From contig CAKOWY010000003.1 in the NCBI GenBank assembly GCA_934129895.1, positions 51,714 through 115,713 on the forward strand: a stretch of DNA of 64,000 nucleotides, given 5' to 3'. Below, one piece after another: positions 61,196-64,000 of this stretch (its first letter is position 1; each line of letters opens with the position of its first letter). The notes under the pieces were generated by a model. That model was given only the letters and a program-made list of their open reading frames with translations, was not told where the DNA came from and made no database searches. The position numbers and the translations under genes were made by a program. This stretch comes from an uncultured Clostridia bacterium (lineage in GTDB: Bacteria > Bacillota > Clostridia > TANB77 > CAG-508).

Positions 61196-61804
61196 CTATT
61201 TCCTATTTCTGTCAATATTTTTTGTTGATTTTTTTCTTGTTTTTTTCTTTTTTTGAACTGAAAAACCAAACCTGCCTATCTTTTTTCCTAATGAATAATA
61301 ATTTCCATTAGAATATGCTATTAAATCACATTTTGAGATGTCAAATGCACCATTTTCATTTATATATTTTTCATCTGCATTTATAGCTAATATTTCTGCA
61401 ACAAACATGTGATGACTTCCAAGTTCTTTTATTTCTTTTACACGACATTCAACTGAAACAGGACTCTCTTTTATCATAGGGCATTTTACAAATTTAGCTT
61501 TTTCTTTTGTTAAATTCATTTCTTTAAATTTATCAACTTTTGCACCTGTTTTTACACCACACCAATCAGTTGCATAAGCTAAATCTTTTGTTGTTAAATT
61601 AATAACAAATTCTCCTGTTTTTTTGATTATTTCATAAGAATGTCTTGTAGGTCTAACTGATATATAACACATTGCAGGATCAGTATTTATAATTCCAGTC
61701 CATGCAACTGTTATTATATTAGATTCCTCCATTGTACCACAAGATACCATGACTGCTGGTAATGGATATATAAATGTTCCTGATTTCCAAGTTACTTTTG
61801 ACAT
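61196..61804 (-). CDS. Flavin reductase-like (FMN-binding split barrel) protein
   Basis: 202 aa. PLPAVMVSCGTMEESNIITV, DPAMCYISVRPTRHSYEII and GEFVINL are patterns of flavin reductase-like domain proteins that bind FMN. The C-terminal tail is strongly basic (SVQKKKKTRKKSTKN). Physiological substrate unknown. A hairpin without a U tract at 61159-61181 separates it from rpmG. Confidence 0.85.
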   Translation of the reverse strand: MSKVTWKSGTFIYPLPAVMVSCGTMEESNIITVAWTGIINTDPAMCYISVRPTRHSYEIIKKTGEFVINLTTKDLAYATDWCGVKTGAKVDKFKEMNLTKEKAKFVKCPMIKESPVSVECRVKEIKELGSHHMFVAEILAINADEKYINENGAFDISKCDLIAYSNGNYYSLGKKIGRFGFSVQKKKKTRKKSTKNIDRNRK

Positions 61805-61877
61805 TTTATCATCTCTCCTTTAAAAATAAATTAATAGGTTTATTCTATCACCTTTTAAACTATTTTACAACATTTGA

Positions 61878-61906
61878 TTGACAATTATGCCATTTAAGAG
61901 TAAAAT
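61878..61906 (+). promoter_or_regulatory. Promoter of the HD phosphohydrolase gene
   Basis: TTGACA (61878-61883), 17-bp spacer, TAAAAT (61901-61906), about 62 bp before the ATG. Confidence 0.75.
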
Positions 61907-61967
61907 CACCTTGTGTTAGAATAATATAATTCTATACAAAACAAAATTAAATTTCGAGGATAAAGAC

Positions 61968-63668
61968 ATGATAAGATTAGAAGATATGGACACTAAAGAA
62001 GAATTAATAAAAGATTTTTTTACATGGCTTTTTGATGATATGCGTATAAAGAATAAATCAGTTTCATTACACAAAGAAATAGATATTTCTTTGGCACCAT
62101 ATTATACAGATCCTAATATCTATTTTCCAAAACAAATTGCTGATTTTTTTGAAACAAAAGCAATGAAACGTCTAGGAAGGATTTCACAATTAGCTCTTGC
62201 AAATGATATTTATCCGAATATTTATCACAATCGACTTGAACATTCTAAAGGAGTATATTATAGAAAATTAGAAGAATTTCTATATAATTATCAAAATTTA
62301 GAATGGAGAAAAAAGATCGAAAAAAATAATCAAAAAATATATTTATTAGCAGATTTAATAAAAATGGCAGGACATGATATTGGTCATTTACCACTTTCTC
62401 ATCTCATGGAAGTAGAAATTTTTTCTTATAGAGGTGCACATGAAGATATAGGTAAACGAATTATGTTAGAAGATCAGGAAATTCAAACTTTATTACAAAA
62501 AATAAGTCCAGAACTTCCAAATGTTTTAAGATCTTTATATGAAAATCATATTATGAACTTTAGAGAACATGATGAAAGTAGTTATGATGTTGATAGACTT
62601 GATTATATAACCAGAGATTTTTTATATTTTGGTAATCCTTCTTATTTTCCTTATACTAGGTATGAAACTATTCCAGTCGAAGTTGATTCTTCTGGAAAAC
62701 CTAAAGAACAAGAAGATAATAGTATAAGAGTATGTGATAAATCATCTTACTGCATTGATGTATATGATGAAACATCTTTAGAAGAAATAGAAGACTTTTT
62801 AAGATTACGTCTAAAAGGATATGAAAAAATATATTCAGCTCCACTTGTTGCTGCACATGAAATGACAATTTCAACATTTTTTCATGCATTGAAAACACAT
62901 CAATCCGAATGTAGTAGTAACTTACAAGATCTAGTAACAAGATTTCGTAGACAAGGTATTAATAATATAAATTTAGATGAATTTTTAAATTGGGATGATA
63001 TAACACTTTATTCTGAAATACTGAATATTGCAGAAATGCATAACGATAAAAATATAAGAGATTTGGCAACAATGACAATACCAAGTATGGAAGCATTTTT
63101 AAATTTGATATACTCTCATTTACAAGTAAATTCTAAATCAAACGGAAAATATACTACTACTGATCTGGATTTTTTAAGAAAAATCAAACATCTTATAAAA
63201 TCAAACAGTGAGTTATCTCTTGCTTTAAGGGATTCTAGTTATACCGATAATAATATCATTCTATTTAATAACGGTATACAAATTCCTAAACTAAAATCTT
63301 CTACTTGCAATTCAGATAATATATTTCGTTCATATCAGCTACATAAAAAAGCATATAATCAAAATGAACCAATTTATATTAGAGATAGTTCAGGAAAGAT
63401 TTTTGAACTATCTAAACATCCACAAAGAAGATATAATTTTAATGATTTATCTATTAATTTTGAATGTTGTTTTGGGTATATCCCCTATTTAAGGTTATGT
63501 GGGATATCAGAAGAAGAAATTGAAAGCTTGAGAAAATCATCTACTAAATTAACAACATGTCATCCAGATAGTTCTGCAACTTACAAAAGTCAAATTAATA
63601 TGCAGCCTTTAAAAGTAGGAAATAATATCGAACATCGTTTTTTAAAGATAAACACCGAAGAAAGATAA
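61968..63668 (+). CDS. HD-superfamily phosphohydrolase (COG1078-like)
   Basis: 566 aa. HD residues: His in YHNRLEHSKGVYY, the HD pair in MAGHDIGHLPLSH, and the Asp in DVDRLDYITRD. The overall pattern matches the COG1078 / YwfO group, related to dGTPases and SAMHD1; some members hydrolyse dNTPs. The C-terminal 230 residues are less conserved. GAGGAT precedes the ATG. It converges on an rRNA operon. The substrate cannot be told from the sequence. Confidence 0.85.
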   Translation: MIRLEDMDTKEELIKDFFTWLFDDMRIKNKSVSLHKEIDISLAPYYTDPNIYFPKQIADFFETKAMKRLGRISQLALANDIYPNIYHNRLEHSKGVYYRKLEEFLYNYQNLEWRKKIEKNNQKIYLLADLIKMAGHDIGHLPLSHLMEVEIFSYRGAHEDIGKRIMLEDQEIQTLLQKISPELPNVLRSLYENHIMNFREHDESSYDVDRLDYITRDFLYFGNPSYFPYTRYETIPVEVDSSGKPKEQEDNSIRVCDKSSYCIDVYDETSLEEIEDFLRLRLKGYEKIYSAPLVAAHEMTISTFFHALKTHQSECSSNLQDLVTRFRRQGINNINLDEFLNWDDITLYSEILNIAEMHNDKNIRDLATMTIPSMEAFLNLIYSHLQVNSKSNGKYTTTDLDFLRKIKHLIKSNSELSLALRDSSYTDNNIILFNNGIQIPKLKSSTCNSDNIFRSYQLHKKAYNQNEPIYIRDSSGKIFELSKHPQRRYNFNDLSINFECCFGYIPYLRLCGISEEEIESLRKSSTKLTTCHPDSSATYKSQINMQPLKVGNNIEHRFLKINTEER

Positions 63669-63723
63669 AAAAAGACATAAATTAAATTTAACGAATTTGT
63701 TAATTCTAATTTATGTCTTTTTT
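63668..63723. terminator. Convergent terminator between HD gene and rRNA operon
   Basis: About 16 bp of stem (63668-63684 with 63707-63723), A- and T-rich flanks on both sides. Confidence 0.85.
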
Positions 63724-63746
63724 CATTGTTATATAAAATAAAAAAA

Positions 63747-63862
63747 ACTGGCAACAACCTATCTTCCCAGCAGGGTAACCCACAAGTATTTTCAGCACAT
63801 TGGAGCTTGACTTCTGTGTTCGGTATGGGAACAGGTATTTCCTCCATGTCATTGTCACCAGA
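63747..63862 (-). rRNA. rrf: 5S ribosomal RNA
   Basis: 116 bases on the minus strand beginning TCTGGTGACAATG and ending ATTGCCAGT-like; the CCGAACACAGAAGTCAAGC segment and the terminal helix are the 5S pattern. Boundaries are by pairing and may shift by a base or two. Confidence 0.93.
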
Positions 63863-63941
63863 AAATTATATAAATGTGTAAAGCACACTCAAAAATACAT
63901 AGATGAAAACTTATTAGGATTCTTTTTAATAAAAATTATAG

Positions 63942-64000
63942 TTAAGCCCTCGATTTATTAGTATTGGTCAGCTCAATATATCACTATACTTACACCTCCA
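63942..64000 (-). rRNA. rrl: 23S ribosomal RNA, 3' end (partial)
   Basis: The minus strand reads GGAGGTGTAAGTATAGTG, then GAGCTGACCAATACTAATA and GAGGGCTTAAC, the conserved 3' terminus of 23S. The rest lies beyond the window. The 79 bases between it and 5S are spacer with no tRNA. Confidence 0.93.

Overview
The window is a low-GC (roughly a quarter to 30 percent GC by eye), densely packed bacterial segment. A SigH-like sigma factor, a possible sigma-E-type sporulation promoter, clostridial-style operons (rplK-rplA-rplJ-rplL, pyrH-frr-uppS-cdsA-rseP, fabZ-accC-accD-accA-fabI), AAGGAGG-type ribosome binding sites and signature Gram-positive proteins point to a Clostridia-like Bacillota, most likely an uncultured gut lineage. 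The species cannot be named from the sequence alone. Most genes lie on the minus strand.

Layout. 1-750: 3' part of a CobW/COG0523 GTPase gene. 795-11056 (minus): a two-module NRPS with a terminal reductase (C-A-T-C-A-T-R, broken by a one-base frameshift in A2), then a 7TM/PAS histidine kinase and trpS. 11176-15471 (minus): HD protein, cmk, a membrane-anchored phosphodiester glycosidase, a SigH-like sigma factor and murI. 15566-17314 (plus): a small Cys-rich protein with a sigma-E-like promoter and an HtrA-type protease. 17372-19422 (minus): a conserved small protein paired with an ADP-ribosyltransferase-like gene (frameshifted), then a HAD phosphatase. 19610-24704: tRNA-Arg and tRNA-Pro flanked by genes of unlike base composition (a 111-aa orphan and an ABC exporter), a second ABC exporter and a decayed IS200/IS605 tnpA. 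25174-35824 (minus): a second copy of the paired small-protein module, a GIY-YIG protein, and a 2651-aa repeat-rich surface protein with a membrane partner. 36051-40841: uncharacterised large proteins, a SipW-type signal peptidase and a phospholipase C-like protein. 40921-45225 (minus): fatty-acid initiation operon. 45324-48769 (minus): a two-component system and the third copy of the paired module. 48875-57525: Rieske-FAD oxidoreductase, M18 aminopeptidase, aspS, rseP-cdsA-uppS-frr-pyrH. 57687-61804 (minus): ribosomal protein, NusG, SecE and L33 block with an L10 leader, and a flavin reductase-like gene. 61968-63668: HD phosphohydrolase, converging on the 3' end of an rRNA operon (5S and the start of 23S seen from its 3' end).

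Most notable: (i) the NRPS, which has the architecture of gut clostridial dipeptide-aldehyde/pyrazinone synthetases and is translationally coupled to a sensor kinase; (ii) three dispersed two-gene modules in which one conserved ~150-aa protein follows three unrelated partners, one of them ADP-ribosyltransferase-like; (iii) an identical Shine-Dalgarno/9-bp hairpin/10-nt/AUG arrangement in front of both cmk and fabI; (iv) four ATTACA boxes at an exact 11-bp period between divergent genes. Two single-base frameshifts (NRPS and ART-like gene) may be real decay or assembly errors.
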